Shown here one piece after another: positions 1 to 9,463 of a stretch of DNA of 64,000 nucleotides. The stretch covers positions 1,922,001 to 1,986,000 of the forward strand of contig NZ_CP034998.1 of NCBI RefSeq assembly GCF_002531755.2, written 5' to 3'. The stretch's first letter is position 1, and each line of letters starts with the position of its first letter. The position numbers and the translations under genes were made by a program. The notes under the pieces were generated by a model. That model searched no databases. It worked only from the letters and a program-made list of their open reading frames with translations, and was not told the origin of the DNA. This DNA comes from Rhizobium acidisoli. Lineage in GTDB: Bacteria; Pseudomonadota; Alphaproteobacteria; Rhizobiales; Rhizobiaceae.

Positions 1-965
1 GGCGCCTGGGCGATTCCATTATCCTCGCCGAGGCCAATATCCTGCCGAAGGACAATTTCGAATATTTCGGCGACGACGGCGACCGCATGCAGATGATGTT
101 CAATTTCCAGGTCAATCAGGCACTGTTTTATGCTCTCGCCAGCGCCGATACGCGGCCGCTGAAGAAGGCGATGGAGACGACGAAACCGCGCCCGGCCACC
201 GCCCAATGGGGTCTTTTTCTGCGCAATCACGACGAACTGGATCTCGGCCGGCTGTCGGAAAAGCAGTGCGGCGCGGTCTTTGCCGCTTTCGGACCTGAAA
301 AGGACATGCAGCTTTACGACAGGGGCATTCGCCGTCGGCTGGCGCCGATGCTCGGCGGCGACCGCCGCAGGATCGAGATGGCTTACAGCCTGCTGTTCTC
401 GCTGCCCGGAACACCTGTCATCCGCTACGGCGACGAGATCGGCATGGGCGACAATCTGGCCTTGCCGGAACGCAATTGCGCCCGCACGCCGATGCAGTGG
501 TCGACGGAACCGGAAGGCGGTTTCACCAAGAGTGGAAAGCCTGTCTCGCCTGTCATCAAGGACGGCCCCTACGGTTTCCAGCATGTCAACGTCGCCGAAC
601 AGCGGCGCGATCCAAACTCGCTGCTGAACTGGACCGAACGAATGATCCGGATGCGCAAGGAAGCCCCGGAGATCGGCTGGGGCGATTTCTCCGTGGTCGA
701 CACGGGTGACGACGGCGTGCTGGCGCTTCGTTACGACTGGCGGGGTAATTCCGTGCTGATCCTGCACAATCTGCATGCGCAGCCGGCAGAAGTGACCTTC
801 GATCCCGATGTCGGCGAAGACGGACGACAGCTGATCGACATCGCCGATGGTGCGAGCAGCGATGCGGACGAGAAAGGCTTTCACACCGTCAGGCTCGATG
901 CCTACGGCTACCGCTGGTATCGCGTCGGCGGCCTCGACTATCTCCTCAGGCGCAAGGAGATTTAA
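1..965 (+). CDS. treS: Trehalose synthase-like GH13 glycosidase, C-terminal part (5' cut by window edge)
   Basis: An open frame runs in from the left edge (first full codon at 3) with no start codon in the window. The residues match the C-terminal half of maltose alpha-D-glucosyltransferases, which interconvert maltose and trehalose in the cytoplasm. Visible marks are the NHDELDL segment with the GH13 substrate-binding H-D pair, the PGTPVIRYGDEIGMGDN block, and the PERN..RTPMQWS block typical of TreS rather than of amylases. The last ~80 residues form the beta-sandwich seen after the barrel. A related oligo-1,6-glucosidase is the main alternative, because the catalytic nucleophile and acid/base lie upstream. 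A strong hairpin follows. Confidence 0.8.
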   Translation, partial: RLGDSIILAEANILPKDNFEYFGDDGDRMQMMFNFQVNQALFYALASADTRPLKKAMETTKPRPATAQWGLFLRNHDELDLGRLSEKQCGAVFAAFGPEKDMQLYDRGIRRRLAPMLGGDRRRIEMAYSLLFSLPGTPVIRYGDEIGMGDNLALPERNCARTPMQWSTEPEGGFTKSGKPVSPVIKDGPYGFQHVNVAEQRRDPNSLLNWTERMIRMRKEAPEIGWGDFSVVDTGDDGVLALRYDWRGNSVLILHNLHAQPAEVTFDPDVGEDGRQLIDIADGASSDADEKGFHTVRLDAYGYRWYRVGGLDYLLRRKEI

Positions 966-1025
966 TGCATGTCACCCGCAAGTGTGCAGCGGTTCCGGGA
1001 TAACGACATGCATCAAAACAAAAAA

Positions 1026-1069
1026 CTAAAGCGCGTCGCATGAATCAAGTTTGATGCGACGCGCTTTAG
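1026..1069. terminator. Palindrome between convergent genes, probable bidirectional terminator and rhizobial repeat
   Basis: Two perfect 16-nt arms (ctaaagcgcgtcgcat at 1026-1041 and its reverse complement at 1054-1069) enclose a 12-nt loop. The hairpin sits between the convergent treS-like and AsmA-like genes, preceded by an A-rich run and so with T's on the reverse strand. I recognise the GCGCGTCGCAT core as a repeat common in Rhizobium genomes; this is from memory. Confidence 0.7.
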
Positions 1070-1081
1070 CTTCTCGGCCGC

Positions 1082-4000
1082 CTATTGGAATTCGAAGATT
1101 TGCCGGAAGACACCCGGCGCGATGATCGACAGCGGATTGATCTGCAGGTTCGGATGGTCGAACTTGCCTGTCAGCTTGAAGGTGATGCCGATCAGGCCGC
1201 GGTCGCTGCCATTGCCGAGGATGATGCCGATCAGCGGCAGTTCGGCAAACAGCCGGTTGAGACCGTAGGCCGGCATGAAGGTGCCGGTCATGTCCATGTT
1301 GCCCTTGCCGTCGCGCACTATGCCCTGGAATGTCGCGCCGATCTGGTCGCCGCGCAACACGCCGTTTTCGATGCCGATCATGCCACCCCGCGAAACGACC
1401 CGGGCAAAGCCACGCTGGAAGCGCTGCGACGAGGTGTCGATGTCGCGCTTGACGGCTTCGTTCAGGCTGCGCTGTTCATTTCCGACAGGCGTCGAGACGA
1501 TCGATTGCAGCCGTTGTTCGTTGACGATCGAGAAACGGCGCACATCGAGCGAACCGTCCCAGCCGCCCTGCGCCGAAAGGCGGATCGCCAGATTGAGCAG
1601 GCCGCCCTGCATGTGCTGGTAGAGGTCGGCGAAACGCGAGACTGCGCCGGCATCGCCGCTGGTGATGTTGATGACGCCGCCGTCCTTCATCTGGCTGACC
1701 ACGGCCTCGCCACTGTCGGTCACGGCCGAAAAGTTCAGCGCCTGCAGTTTGTCGCCGCGCAGTGACACCTGCGCCTGGAAATTGCCGATCTTCTCGTCGT
1801 TGAAGCCGATGACGTTTTTCAGCCTGGCGCGCACCGATACGCCGGTGTCGCCGGCATCCCCGTCATCATCGCCATCGCCCGAGCCGGATTTCAACCGCGC
1901 GATGACAGGCCGCGCATCGGCGCTGTCGCCGGAGACCGAAACGTCGAAATTGCCCTTGCTGCGCTTCACCGACAGGGCAAAATCGTCAAGCGAGGAGAGT
2001 TTGACGCTGTCGAAATCGGCCGAGATCAGCCCTCCTTTGCCGATGTTCATCGAGCCGTTGGCGCCGAAACCGTCGCCCTTCAGCCGGAAATTCTTGATCT
2101 GGGTATTGTCGGCCGGGCCCGATGTTTCGAATTCGGCCGAAGCTGCAATGCCGCTGCCCTTCGACCAGCCGATCCACGGCAGGTCGAGCTGCGACTTGGT
2201 GAGATCGAGCTGCACATCCTGCCGGTCGTCGTCGATCCGCGTCAGCACCATCTTGACGCTGCCGCCGATGATGCCGGAAAGGCCGGGTATCAGCTTGTTG
2301 CGCTGCTCCTCGGAAAGCGTCGCGGTGATCACCCGCTGCCGCTTCGCGCTGTCGGACGCCTCGACCGGCTCAGTAAGATCGATATCGGCCGGCACGCCGT
2401 CGATCTGGGCCTTGGCGTCGAGGGTGATCTGTTTCGGATTGCCGTTCAGCGTCCCGTCGAGATTGCTGATCGTGCGGCCGGAAAACGGCTTGGCAAGATC
2501 GATATCGGTGAGCTTCATCGCCGCCGTCCATTCGGCCGGCGGCGGATTTTGCGAGGAGAGCAGGCCGAAATGCGCCTTCACATTCGCCTCGATCCGCCCC
2601 TTGAGATCGTCTGGCGTAAAGCCGGCGCGCTGCAGCACCCGGATCGGCCGGTAGGTCAGAAGCTCGCCGACGGCATCGGCTGTCCCGGAAATCGCCAGAT
2701 CGATATCGGCCATCAGCGGCTTGTCGTAGGTGGCGGGTAGGGTGAACGTCCCCTGCCCGAGGCCGACGGACCGGCCGGAGGGGAAAAACGACGTGCCGCT
2801 CTTGATCGCGATCGTCGCAACCGGGCCGGTCAGGTCGAAATGGGCGGCCATGTCGCGAACCGGCGGAATGTCGCCGGCGATGTTCATCCGCGCATCCGCG
2901 ATGTCGAAGCCGATGCGAATCTGGTTGGCGTCGAGCTTCAATCCCTTGCCGCCGGCCGCCTCGTCCAGCCTGCCGAAGGGAATGAAGACCGAGATGGCGG
3001 CGTTGGTGACGGTGCCGCCGAAGAGGTTGCCGTGCACCCAGGTGCGCACCTTGGGCGCCATCCAGAACGGCCAGAGCTGCTTGATCGCCGTCGTCTGCAA
3101 CTGTGCCGACTGGCCGGCAAAGCTGATCTCCGGTGATTTGCTCCCGAGCTTGACGTGCAGTGCCCCATATAGCGCGCCGAGCGGGCTGGAGACGGTCATG
3201 TTGGGAAACAGGAATTCCCGCCCGGCGACCAGGTAGCGGCCCGTCGCCTGGATGTCGAAAGAAAGCGGCTGCTCGCCGGAGCCGCCGGGCGCTGCCGAGC
3301 CGCCGCTGACCAGAAGATCGATGCCGAAGCCCTTGCCGGCCTGCGGGTCGAGCTTGTCGAGATCGATCAGCGCGCCGTTGATCGGAACCATGGTCGCGCC
3401 GAAGCGGGCGTTCGACCGGGCGATTTCGAGCGTCAGCTTGGCGAAATCATAAACGAGGTTGATCTGCCCGCCCGACAGTTCCTGCGGATCGCCGTCGGCA
3501 TAGATCTGGCCCGGATCGATGTCGACGGTCGCCGCAAGTGCCGGCTGCACGCCATCGCGTTCCCTGGTGGCCGATACCGTCAAATCGGCAAAGGCGCTGA
3601 GCCCCTGCCGGATCGCGCCCTGATCGTTGCGTTTCAGCGCAAAGGGCGTGAGGTCGGCATGCTTGAGCGTCGCCACCACCTTCGACACGTGGCCGGCTTC
3701 CTTCTCGGCCAGCACCTCGAGCTCGGCCACCTCGCCGTTCAGCGCCACTTCGCCGGTCAACTGCAGCGAGGATGGGCCGGCATGGGCAAAGACGAGATCG
3801 TCGACGACCAGCGACAGCGGACCGTTGGCGGTGTCGGCAAGCTTGATGTTGATGCCGGAGATGCGCACGGAACTGGTCGAGCCGCGCGTGACGACACTGT
3901 CGAACATGTCGAACTGCGAGAAGATCTTCTCCATCGCTGCCGGCATGGCGTCGATGCGCAGATCGTCGAGCGTCAAAGGATTGCCGGAGGGCAGCAGCGC

Positions 4001-4483
4001 GGTATCGAGGGCGATATCGTCGGCTTCGATGTCTGTGACGGCGATGCGGCCGCGGAAAAGCTGCAGCGGATCGAGCCCCAGCCGCACCGAACCCGTCGTC
4101 GACAGGTGCTGGCCGCTCTGCTCGTCGATCATGTTGACGTTGCGCGCTTCCAGCGCCAGCCGGAAATCCGAGGTGAAGCGGATGACGGTGGAGCCGACCT
4201 CGGCGCGGTAGCGCGGTCCGGCCACGCCGTTCAAGGCCGCCTGCGCCTGCTGCGACAGCGGCTTGTCGAACATGCCGCTCTCGACGGTGAAGACTATTGC
4301 GGCGAGGATAAGCAGAATCACCCCCAGAAATCCGGCCGTCAGCTTCGCAGTGCGCCGCATAGGCGAACGCGGCGGCGGGCAATAGACGATGATCGGATCC
4401 TCGGCCTGGGCGGACGGCAAGCGGTCCAGCGCAACGATATCCTTCTTGCGAAACGTGACCTTTTCGCCGCGGATGGCTGACAT
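1082..4483 (-). CDS. Large AsmA/YhdP-like envelope protein (DUF3971 / AsmA-like C-terminal region)
   Basis: A protein of 1133 residues with a cytoplasmic N-terminus of ~45 residues, one membrane anchor (about residues 48-68, KLTAGFLGVILLILAAIVFTV) and a very long periplasmic part rich in beta-strand repeats. The C-terminal ~120 residues (GGMIGIENGVLRGDQIGATFQG onward) are the conserved AsmA-like end. The family is now thought to form bridge-like lipid channels between the membranes, with roles in outer-membrane lipid transport. The open frame extends 64 codons further upstream, but that stretch overlaps bcp's promoter region; the ATG at 4483 with an ordinary N-terminus was chosen. It is divergent from bcp with 124 bp between the starts. 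Confidence 0.85.
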   Translation of the reverse strand: MSAIRGEKVTFRKKDIVALDRLPSAQAEDPIIVYCPPPRSPMRRTAKLTAGFLGVILLILAAIVFTVESGMFDKPLSQQAQAALNGVAGPRYRAEVGSTVIRFTSDFRLALEARNVNMIDEQSGQHLSTTGSVRLGLDPLQLFRGRIAVTDIEADDIALDTALLPSGNPLTLDDLRIDAMPAAMEKIFSQFDMFDSVVTRGSTSSVRISGINIKLADTANGPLSLVVDDLVFAHAGPSSLQLTGEVALNGEVAELEVLAEKEAGHVSKVVATLKHADLTPFALKRNDQGAIRQGLSAFADLTVSATRERDGVQPALAATVDIDPGQIYADGDPQELSGGQINLVYDFAKLTLEIARSNARFGATMVPINGALIDLDKLDPQAGKGFGIDLLVSGGSAAPGGSGEQPLSFDIQATGRYLVAGREFLFPNMTVSSPLGALYGALHVKLGSKSPEISFAGQSAQLQTTAIKQLWPFWMAPKVRTWVHGNLFGGTVTNAAISVFIPFGRLDEAAGGKGLKLDANQIRIGFDIADARMNIAGDIPPVRDMAAHFDLTGPVATIAIKSGTSFFPSGRSVGLGQGTFTLPATYDKPLMADIDLAISGTADAVGELLTYRPIRVLQRAGFTPDDLKGRIEANVKAHFGLLSSQNPPPAEWTAAMKLTDIDLAKPFSGRTISNLDGTLNGNPKQITLDAKAQIDGVPADIDLTEPVEASDSAKRQRVITATLSEEQRNKLIPGLSGIIGGSVKMVLTRIDDDRQDVQLDLTKSQLDLPWIGWSKGSGIAASAEFETSGPADNTQIKNFRLKGDGFGANGSMNIGKGGLISADFDSVKLSSLDDFALSVKRSKGNFDVSVSGDSADARPVIARLKSGSGDGDDDGDAGDTGVSVRARLKNVIGFNDEKIGNFQAQVSLRGDKLQALNFSAVTDSGEAVVSQMKDGGVINITSGDAGAVSRFADLYQHMQGGLLNLAIRLSAQGGWDGSLDVRRFSIVNEQRLQSIVSTPVGNEQRSLNEAVKRDIDTSSQRFQRGFARVVSRGGMIGIENGVLRGDQIGATFQGIVRDGKGNMDMTGTFMPAYGLNRLFAELPLIGIILGNGSDRGLIGITFKLTGKFDHPNLQINPLSIIAPGVFRQIFEFQ

Positions 4484-4607
4484 GCGCCTTCGGGCTCTCC
4501 CTTTAAGTGAAGAATTGAACCCGGCATGCTGGACGGGTTTCCGTCCACTATATAATTCGGGGAGAGAAAGTGTCATCCACAAACCCGGCAAAAGAAAGGT
4601 TTTCCCA

Positions 4608-5081
4608 ATGGCGGTTCCCGGCATCGGCGCCACGGCTCCTGATTTCAACCTTCCCCGCGACGGCGGCGGCCGCATCTCGCTGGCCGAATTCCAGGGTCGG
4701 CCGCTCGTTCTGTTCTTCTATCCCAAGGACGATACGACAGGCTGCACCGCCGAATCGCTGGCTTTCACCGCGCTGGCAAGCGAGTTCGAAGCGGCGGGTG
4801 CGGCCGTCATCGGCATGTCGCCCGATTCGGCCGCCTGCCATGACAAGTTCATCAGGAAGCACCGTCTTTCGGTAGCGCTCGCCTCGGATGAGGAAAAGAC
4901 GACGCTGCAGGCCTACGGCGTCTGGAAGGAAAAGAGCATGTACGGCCGCAATTTCATGGGCGTCGAGCGCACCACCTTCCTCATCCGCCAGGACGGCACG
5001 ATCGCCACCATCTGGCAGAAGGTGAAAGTGCAGGGCCACGCCGAAACCGTGCTCGAGGCCGTGCGGAATCTGGCTGCGTGA
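4608..5081 (+). CDS. bcp: Thioredoxin-dependent peroxiredoxin, Bcp/PrxQ family
   Basis: 157 residues, normal for the family. It reduces hydrogen peroxide and organic hydroperoxides in the cytoplasm. The peroxidatic cysteine is C46 in YPKDDTTGCTAES. The E. coli-type resolving cysteine five residues later is absent (leucine there). The only other candidate is C77 in the next helix (SPDSAACHDKF), as in PrxQ proteins whose resolving cysteine lies in helix 3, or the enzyme may work as a 1-Cys type. The in-frame ORF extends upstream, but MAVPGIGATAPDF is the usual N-terminus. The stop overlaps the GTG of the next gene, so the two are probably translationally coupled. Confidence 0.93.
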   Translation: MAVPGIGATAPDFNLPRDGGGRISLAEFQGRPLVLFFYPKDDTTGCTAESLAFTALASEFEAAGAAVIGMSPDSAACHDKFIRKHRLSVALASDEEKTTLQAYGVWKEKSMYGRNFMGVERTTFLIRQDGTIATIWQKVKVQGHAETVLEAVRNLAA

Positions 5082-5905
5082 CCGGCGACCTCGCGATCAC
5101 CTCGCTGCGCGGCGGCGCCATCGATGCCATCTGCTCCGCCGATCTCGACCGCAAGACGGCGCTTGCGCAGGAAAGCGCCACCCGCTGGTTCGCCCGCCGG
5201 GTGTCGCTGCGCTCGCCGCTCGATGCGGCCCTGCCGGAGAGGCCGGGCCGTCCCGACAGGCCGCTGCTGACGCCGCCGACCCAGGTGGAAAAACGCTCGC
5301 TGCATACGCTGAAAGGCCGCATCGCCCTGCTCCATGCCATCGCCCATATCGAGCTCAATGCCGTCGATCTGGCGCTTGATATCGTTGCGCGATTCGCCAC
5401 GGAACAGGTGCCGAATTCCTTCTTCGACGGCTGGATGCAGGTTGCCTTCGAGGAGGCCAAGCATTTTCGCATGGTGCGCGCCCGTCTCAACGATCTCGGC
5501 GCCGATTACGGCGATCTCCCCGCCCATGACGGGCTCTGGCAGGCGGCCCATTCGACACGCAACGACCTGACGGCAAGGCTTGCCGTCGTGCCGCTGATTC
5601 TCGAAGCCCGCGGCCTCGACGTCACGCCGTCGCTGCAGGCGAAGATGCGCCAGACCGGCGACCTCGAAAGTGCCGCGGTTCTCGACGTCATCTACAACGA
5701 TGAGAAAGGCCATGTCGCCGTCGGCGCCAAATGGTTCCGCTTCCTCTGCGCCCGGGAGAAGCGCGATCCGGCAAAGGCGTTTCAGGAGCTGGTGCGCGCC
5801 AATTTCCGCGGGCCGCTGAAACCGCCCTTCAACGATCTCGCGCGCGCCGAGGCCGGGCTGACGCCGTCCTTCTATCGCTCGCTGGCATCGATCAGCCATG
5901 CCTGA
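5078..5905 (+). CDS. DUF455 family ferritin-like protein
   Basis: 275 residues with a GTG start that overlaps the bcp stop (GTGA). The protein carries the ferritin-like carboxylate/histidine pattern of a diiron or dimetal four-helix bundle: H-I-E near residue 89, E-E-A-K-H near 128 and N-D-E-K-G-H near 210. DUF455 members have no firmly established reaction; some are linked to tRNA hydroxylase-like folds. The tight coupling with a peroxiredoxin suggests a link to oxidative or iron stress, which is inference from context only. Confidence 0.85.
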   Translation: MTGDLAITSLRGGAIDAICSADLDRKTALAQESATRWFARRVSLRSPLDAALPERPGRPDRPLLTPPTQVEKRSLHTLKGRIALLHAIAHIELNAVDLALDIVARFATEQVPNSFFDGWMQVAFEEAKHFRMVRARLNDLGADYGDLPAHDGLWQAAHSTRNDLTARLAVVPLILEARGLDVTPSLQAKMRQTGDLESAAVLDVIYNDEKGHVAVGAKWFRFLCAREKRDPAKAFQELVRANFRGPLKPPFNDLARAEAGLTPSFYRSLASISHA

Positions 5906-5950
5906 AATCGCTGGTATTTTCTACACGGACAGCGACAAAGAAAGCATTCG

Positions 5951-5958
5951 TTAACCAT
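5951..5958 (+). promoter_or_regulatory. Possible CtrA-type half-site (TTAACCAT)
   Basis: TTAACCAT lies about 54 bp before the start of the M23 peptidase gene, in an AT-richer patch (GTTAACCATAAACG). Similar motifs precede CtrA-controlled genes in rhizobia. There is no clean second TTAA at the usual 7-bp spacing, so this is only a weak candidate. Confidence 0.25.
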
Positions 5959-6011
5959 AAACGTGTCTAATTTTCCGAAAGAGGCGTGGTGCATCAGTCG
6001 GGAGAGCCTGC

Positions 6012-7331
6012 GTGAACAGCGGACATCAGCACCGGGTATTCGGCAGGCGGGCGCAGGAACATATCCTGATCCTCGCAAGCGGCGACAAGGTCCGCCACAT
6101 GACGGTGCGGCCATGGATGGCCGCTCTCGCCTTCTGCTTCATCGGCGTCTTCTCGATCGGCTATCTGCTGGCCACCTCCTATCTCGTGCTGCGCGACGAC
6201 TTGATCGGCGCCACCATGGCGCGGCAAGCCCGCATGCAGCACGACTACGAAGATCGCATCGCCGCCCTTCGCGCCCAGGTCGATCGCATCACCTCCCGCC
6301 AGCTTCTCGACCAGCAGGTGGTCGAGGATAAGGTCGACAAGCTGATGGAACAGCAGATGGCGCTCACGTCGCGCCATGGCAAGCTCGACAATCTGCTCGA
6401 CCGGGCCGAAAGCTCCGGGCTGACGGATAGGGACGGCGCCCTGCCCGCGCCGTCTTCGCCCGCCCAGTCCTATGCCCCCGATATCAAGGATAAACGCGCT
6501 TCGCTGACCGGCGGCGGCATCGAGGCGATCGAAAAACAGCTGGCGAACGGCGCGCCCGCCGATGCGACGCCCGATAATTCGACACTTGCCTATGTGCCGT
6601 CCGCCGAGACGGTCGGCGACCGCGCCGACCGCATCTTCTCGAATGTGACGCTGTCGCTGAAGGGTGTCGAACAGGACCAGCGCAATCGCGTCGAACAGCT
6701 GACGAGCGACGCCGGCACTGCCGCCAATGCTATCGGCAACGTGCTGACCCGCTTTAAAATTCCGGTGCCTGAGGAGACTGCGGCGCGGCAGGACGACGAT
6801 GCCGTCGGCGGCCCCTATGTCGAGCCTGAAAGCAACGACGATTTCAACAATTCACTGGCAGCGCTCGACGGCGCGCTGACCCGGCTGGAGGCCGTGCGCA
6901 GCACCGCCGAATCCCTGCCCTTCCGCAATCCCGCTATCGGCAAGGACGTGACCAGCCCGTTCGGCAATCGCCGCGACCCTTTCCTCGGCCGCCTCGCGCT
7001 GCATTCCGGCATCGATTTCCGCTTTTCGCCGGGCGAAAAGATCCGCCCGTCGGCGCCGGGCAAAGTCATATCAGCCGGCTGGACCGGTGGTTACGGCAAT
7101 ATGGTCGAAGTCGATCACGGCAACGGCATCTCGACGCGCTACGGCCATATGTCCCAGGTGCTGGTCAAGGTCGGCGACACGGTCGGCCGCAGCGACGTCA
7201 TCGGCCTTGCCGGCAGCACCGGCCGCTCGACCGGCACGCATCTGCACTATGAAGTGCGCCAGGACGGCCACGCGGTCGATCCAGTATATTTCATGAATGC
7301 CGGCCTTAAACTCGCCACCTATATCAAGTAA
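6012..7331 (+). CDS. Membrane-anchored M23 murein endopeptidase
   Basis: 439 residues. After a short basic N-terminus there is one transmembrane helix (about residues 35-57), then a charged coiled-coil-like segment (about 65-125), a linker, and a C-terminal LytM/M23 domain (about 315-425). The zinc ligands are visible as H-x-x-x-D in LHSGIDF and H-x-H in THLHYE. Such proteins cut peptide cross-links in peptidoglycan or activate amidases during growth and division. The GTG start was chosen because GGGAGA lies 8 bp upstream; a later ATG near 6101 would remove most of the cytoplasmic tail. Confidence 0.9.
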   Translation: MNSGHQHRVFGRRAQEHILILASGDKVRHMTVRPWMAALAFCFIGVFSIGYLLATSYLVLRDDLIGATMARQARMQHDYEDRIAALRAQVDRITSRQLLDQQVVEDKVDKLMEQQMALTSRHGKLDNLLDRAESSGLTDRDGALPAPSSPAQSYAPDIKDKRASLTGGGIEAIEKQLANGAPADATPDNSTLAYVPSAETVGDRADRIFSNVTLSLKGVEQDQRNRVEQLTSDAGTAANAIGNVLTRFKIPVPEETAARQDDDAVGGPYVEPESNDDFNNSLAALDGALTRLEAVRSTAESLPFRNPAIGKDVTSPFGNRRDPFLGRLALHSGIDFRFSPGEKIRPSAPGKVISAGWTGGYGNMVEVDHGNGISTRYGHMSQVLVKVGDTVGRSDVIGLAGSTGRSTGTHLHYEVRQDGHAVDPVYFMNAGLKLATYIK

Positions 7332-7488
7332 CAGCGCTGAGGTAACCATCGCTTCACTCTGTACCGGGTGCGGCCTCTCTATTTCTTGACTTGCCGGCCA
7401 TTCGGGGCTATGTCGCGCTGCATTGCGGCATGCAATCCCGCCGACTCGTTCAGAGCTCGGCCGAACCGGAACGGAAACAGTTTTCCCT

Positions 7489-9006
7489 TTGACGACATTC
7501 GCTGACCTTGGCTTGAGCCAAAAAGTGCTATCCGCTGTTACCGACGCGGGCTACACGATACCCACGCCTATTCAGGCGGGAGCCATTCCGTTTGCGCTCG
7601 AGCGTCGCGATATTTGCGGCATCGCGCAGACGGGCACCGGCAAGACGGCATCCTTCGTTCTGCCGATGCTGTCGCTTCTGGAAAAGGGCCGGGCCCGCGC
7701 CCGCATGCCCCGCACGCTGATTCTCGAGCCGACGCGCGAACTCGCCGCCCAGGTCGCCGAGAATTTTGAAAAATACGGTAAGAACCACCGTCTCAACGTC
7801 GCCCTTCTGATCGGCGGCGTTTCCTTTGAAGACCAGGATCGCAAGCTTGAGCGCGGCGCCGACGTGCTGATCTGCACGCCCGGCCGTCTGCTCGACCATT
7901 TCGAGCGCGGCAAGCTGTTGATGAGCGGCGTCGAGATTCTCGTCATCGACGAGGCCGACCGCATGCTTGACATGGGCTTCATCCCTGACATCGAGCGCAT
8001 CGCCAAGATGATCCCGTTCACCCGCCAGACGCTGTTCTTCTCGGCCACCATGCCGCCGGAGATTCAGAAGCTCGCCGACCGCTTCCTGCAGAATCCGGAA
8101 CGCATCGAAGTGGCAAAGCCGGCATCGGCCGCAAAGACGGTGACGCAGCGCTTCGTCGCTTCCCACAGCAAGGACTACGAGAAGCGCGCCGTTCTGCGTG
8201 AACTCGTCCGCGCCCAGACGGAACTCAAGAACGCCATCATCTTCTGCAACCGCAAGAAGGATGTTGCCGATCTCTTCCGATCGCTGGAACGCCACGGCTT
8301 CTCCGTCGGCGCGCTGCATGGCGACATGGACCAGCGCTCCCGCACGATGACGCTGCAGAGCTTCCGTGACGGCAATCTCCAGCTGCTGGTTGCCTCGGAC
8401 GTCGCCGCCCGCGGCCTCGACATTCCCGATGTCAGCCACGTCTTCAATTTCGACGTGCCGATCCATTCCGAGGATTACGTCCACCGCATCGGCCGCACCG
8501 GCCGCGCTGGCCGCTCGGGTGCCTCCTTCACGCTCGTCACCAAGCGCGACAGCAAATTCGTCGATGCGATCGAAAAGCTGATCGGCGAGAAAGTGGAATG
8601 GCTGAGCGGCGATGTGAACTCCCTGCCGCCGGCAGAAGAAAGCGCCGACAGCGAACGCCCGCGGCGCAACAGCCGCGAGCGTGGCGCCAAGGGTGAACGC
8701 GGCGAGCGAGACCGTGGTCGCGGACGTGGCAATCGCAGCGCCCCAGGTCATAAATCTGATAACGACATACAGGATAATGACGTCCAAGTGATTCAGGCAG
8801 CACCAGTAAAGGCCGACATCGTGAAAAACGAGCGCAAAGCAGAGCAGAAGCCGCAAAACAATGCGCGCAACAGCCGGCCTTATCCGGCAAACGATGACAG
8901 CCGCGACCGCCGCCGCCATCGCGACCATGATGACGGCCCGACCCCGGTCGGCTTCGGCGACGATATCCCCGCCTTCATGCTGATCGCCGGCAGCGCCAAG
9001 GTCTGA
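7489..9006 (+). CDS. DEAD-box ATP-dependent RNA helicase (RhlE/DeaD type)
   Basis: 505 residues from the TTG at 7489; a TTG at 7423 would add 22 residues that do not look like family sequence. All motifs are present: Q motif GYTIPTPIQ, Walker A AQTGTGKT, PTRELA, TPGR, DEAD, SAT, and HRIGRTGRAGR near residue 350. The C-terminal ~130 residues are an arginine/glycine- and charge-rich low-complexity tail, usual for RhlE-like helicases that act on structured mRNA or pre-ribosomes. The start is the uncertain part; neither TTG has a strong Shine-Dalgarno sequence. Confidence 0.9.
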   Translation: MTTFADLGLSQKVLSAVTDAGYTIPTPIQAGAIPFALERRDICGIAQTGTGKTASFVLPMLSLLEKGRARARMPRTLILEPTRELAAQVAENFEKYGKNHRLNVALLIGGVSFEDQDRKLERGADVLICTPGRLLDHFERGKLLMSGVEILVIDEADRMLDMGFIPDIERIAKMIPFTRQTLFFSATMPPEIQKLADRFLQNPERIEVAKPASAAKTVTQRFVASHSKDYEKRAVLRELVRAQTELKNAIIFCNRKKDVADLFRSLERHGFSVGALHGDMDQRSRTMTLQSFRDGNLQLLVASDVAARGLDIPDVSHVFNFDVPIHSEDYVHRIGRTGRAGRSGASFTLVTKRDSKFVDAIEKLIGEKVEWLSGDVNSLPPAEESADSERPRRNSRERGAKGERGERDRGRGRGNRSAPGHKSDNDIQDNDVQVIQAAPVKADIVKNERKAEQKPQNNARNSRPYPANDDSRDRRRHRDHDDGPTPVGFGDDIPAFMLIAGSAKV

Positions 9007-9013
9007 ACAGCCA

Positions 9014-9463
9014 ATGAGTAAGCCCGGTCTCGATTTTCCGGGCTTCGGCGTTGGCCTGGTCATTCTGCGCGACGCCAAAATTCTTCTTTATAAACGCCTG
9101 CGCCCACCGGAAGCCGGCTACTGGAATATCGTCGGCGGCAAGGTCGATCATATGGAGCCGGCCGAGCAAGCCGCGCGCCGCGAGGCCGAGGAAGAAACCG
9201 GCCTCAAGATCGGCCGGATCGAGCGTATCGCCGTGACCGAACAGATCATCGATACCGACCGCCAGCACTGGATTTCGCTTCTCTATCTCGCCCGCGACGT
9301 CGATGGCGAGCCGCAACTGACCGAACCGGAGAAGCTTTCCGATTTCGGCTGGTTTCCGCTGACGGATTTGCCGGAGCCGCTTTCGGCCTTCACCAAGGCG
9401 GCGATAGCAGCCCTGCCCTCAGCCGAATGCAGTCAGCGATCGGCCCTCAGCGACGCCTCATAG
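9014..9463 (+). CDS. NUDIX hydrolase (ADP-ribose pyrophosphatase/MutT type)
   Basis: 149 residues starting 8 bp after the helicase stop, so probably in one transcript. The Nudix box is complete: GGKVDHMEPAEQAARREAEEETG, with the REAEEE metal-binding glutamates. These enzymes split nucleoside diphosphates linked to another group; the substrate cannot be read from the sequence. The 3' end overlaps the convergent TfoX-N gene by 31 bp. Confidence 0.88.
   Translation: MSKPGLDFPGFGVGLVILRDAKILLYKRLRPPEAGYWNIVGGKVDHMEPAEQAARREAEEETGLKIGRIERIAVTEQIIDTDRQHWISLLYLARDVDGEPQLTEPEKLSDFGWFPLTDLPEPLSAFTKAAIAALPSAECSQRSALSDAS

Noticed and set aside
7528..9078. A 516-codon open frame opposite the DEAD-box helicase.
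   Set aside because: No recognisable domain, and fully opposite a gene with every helicase motif.
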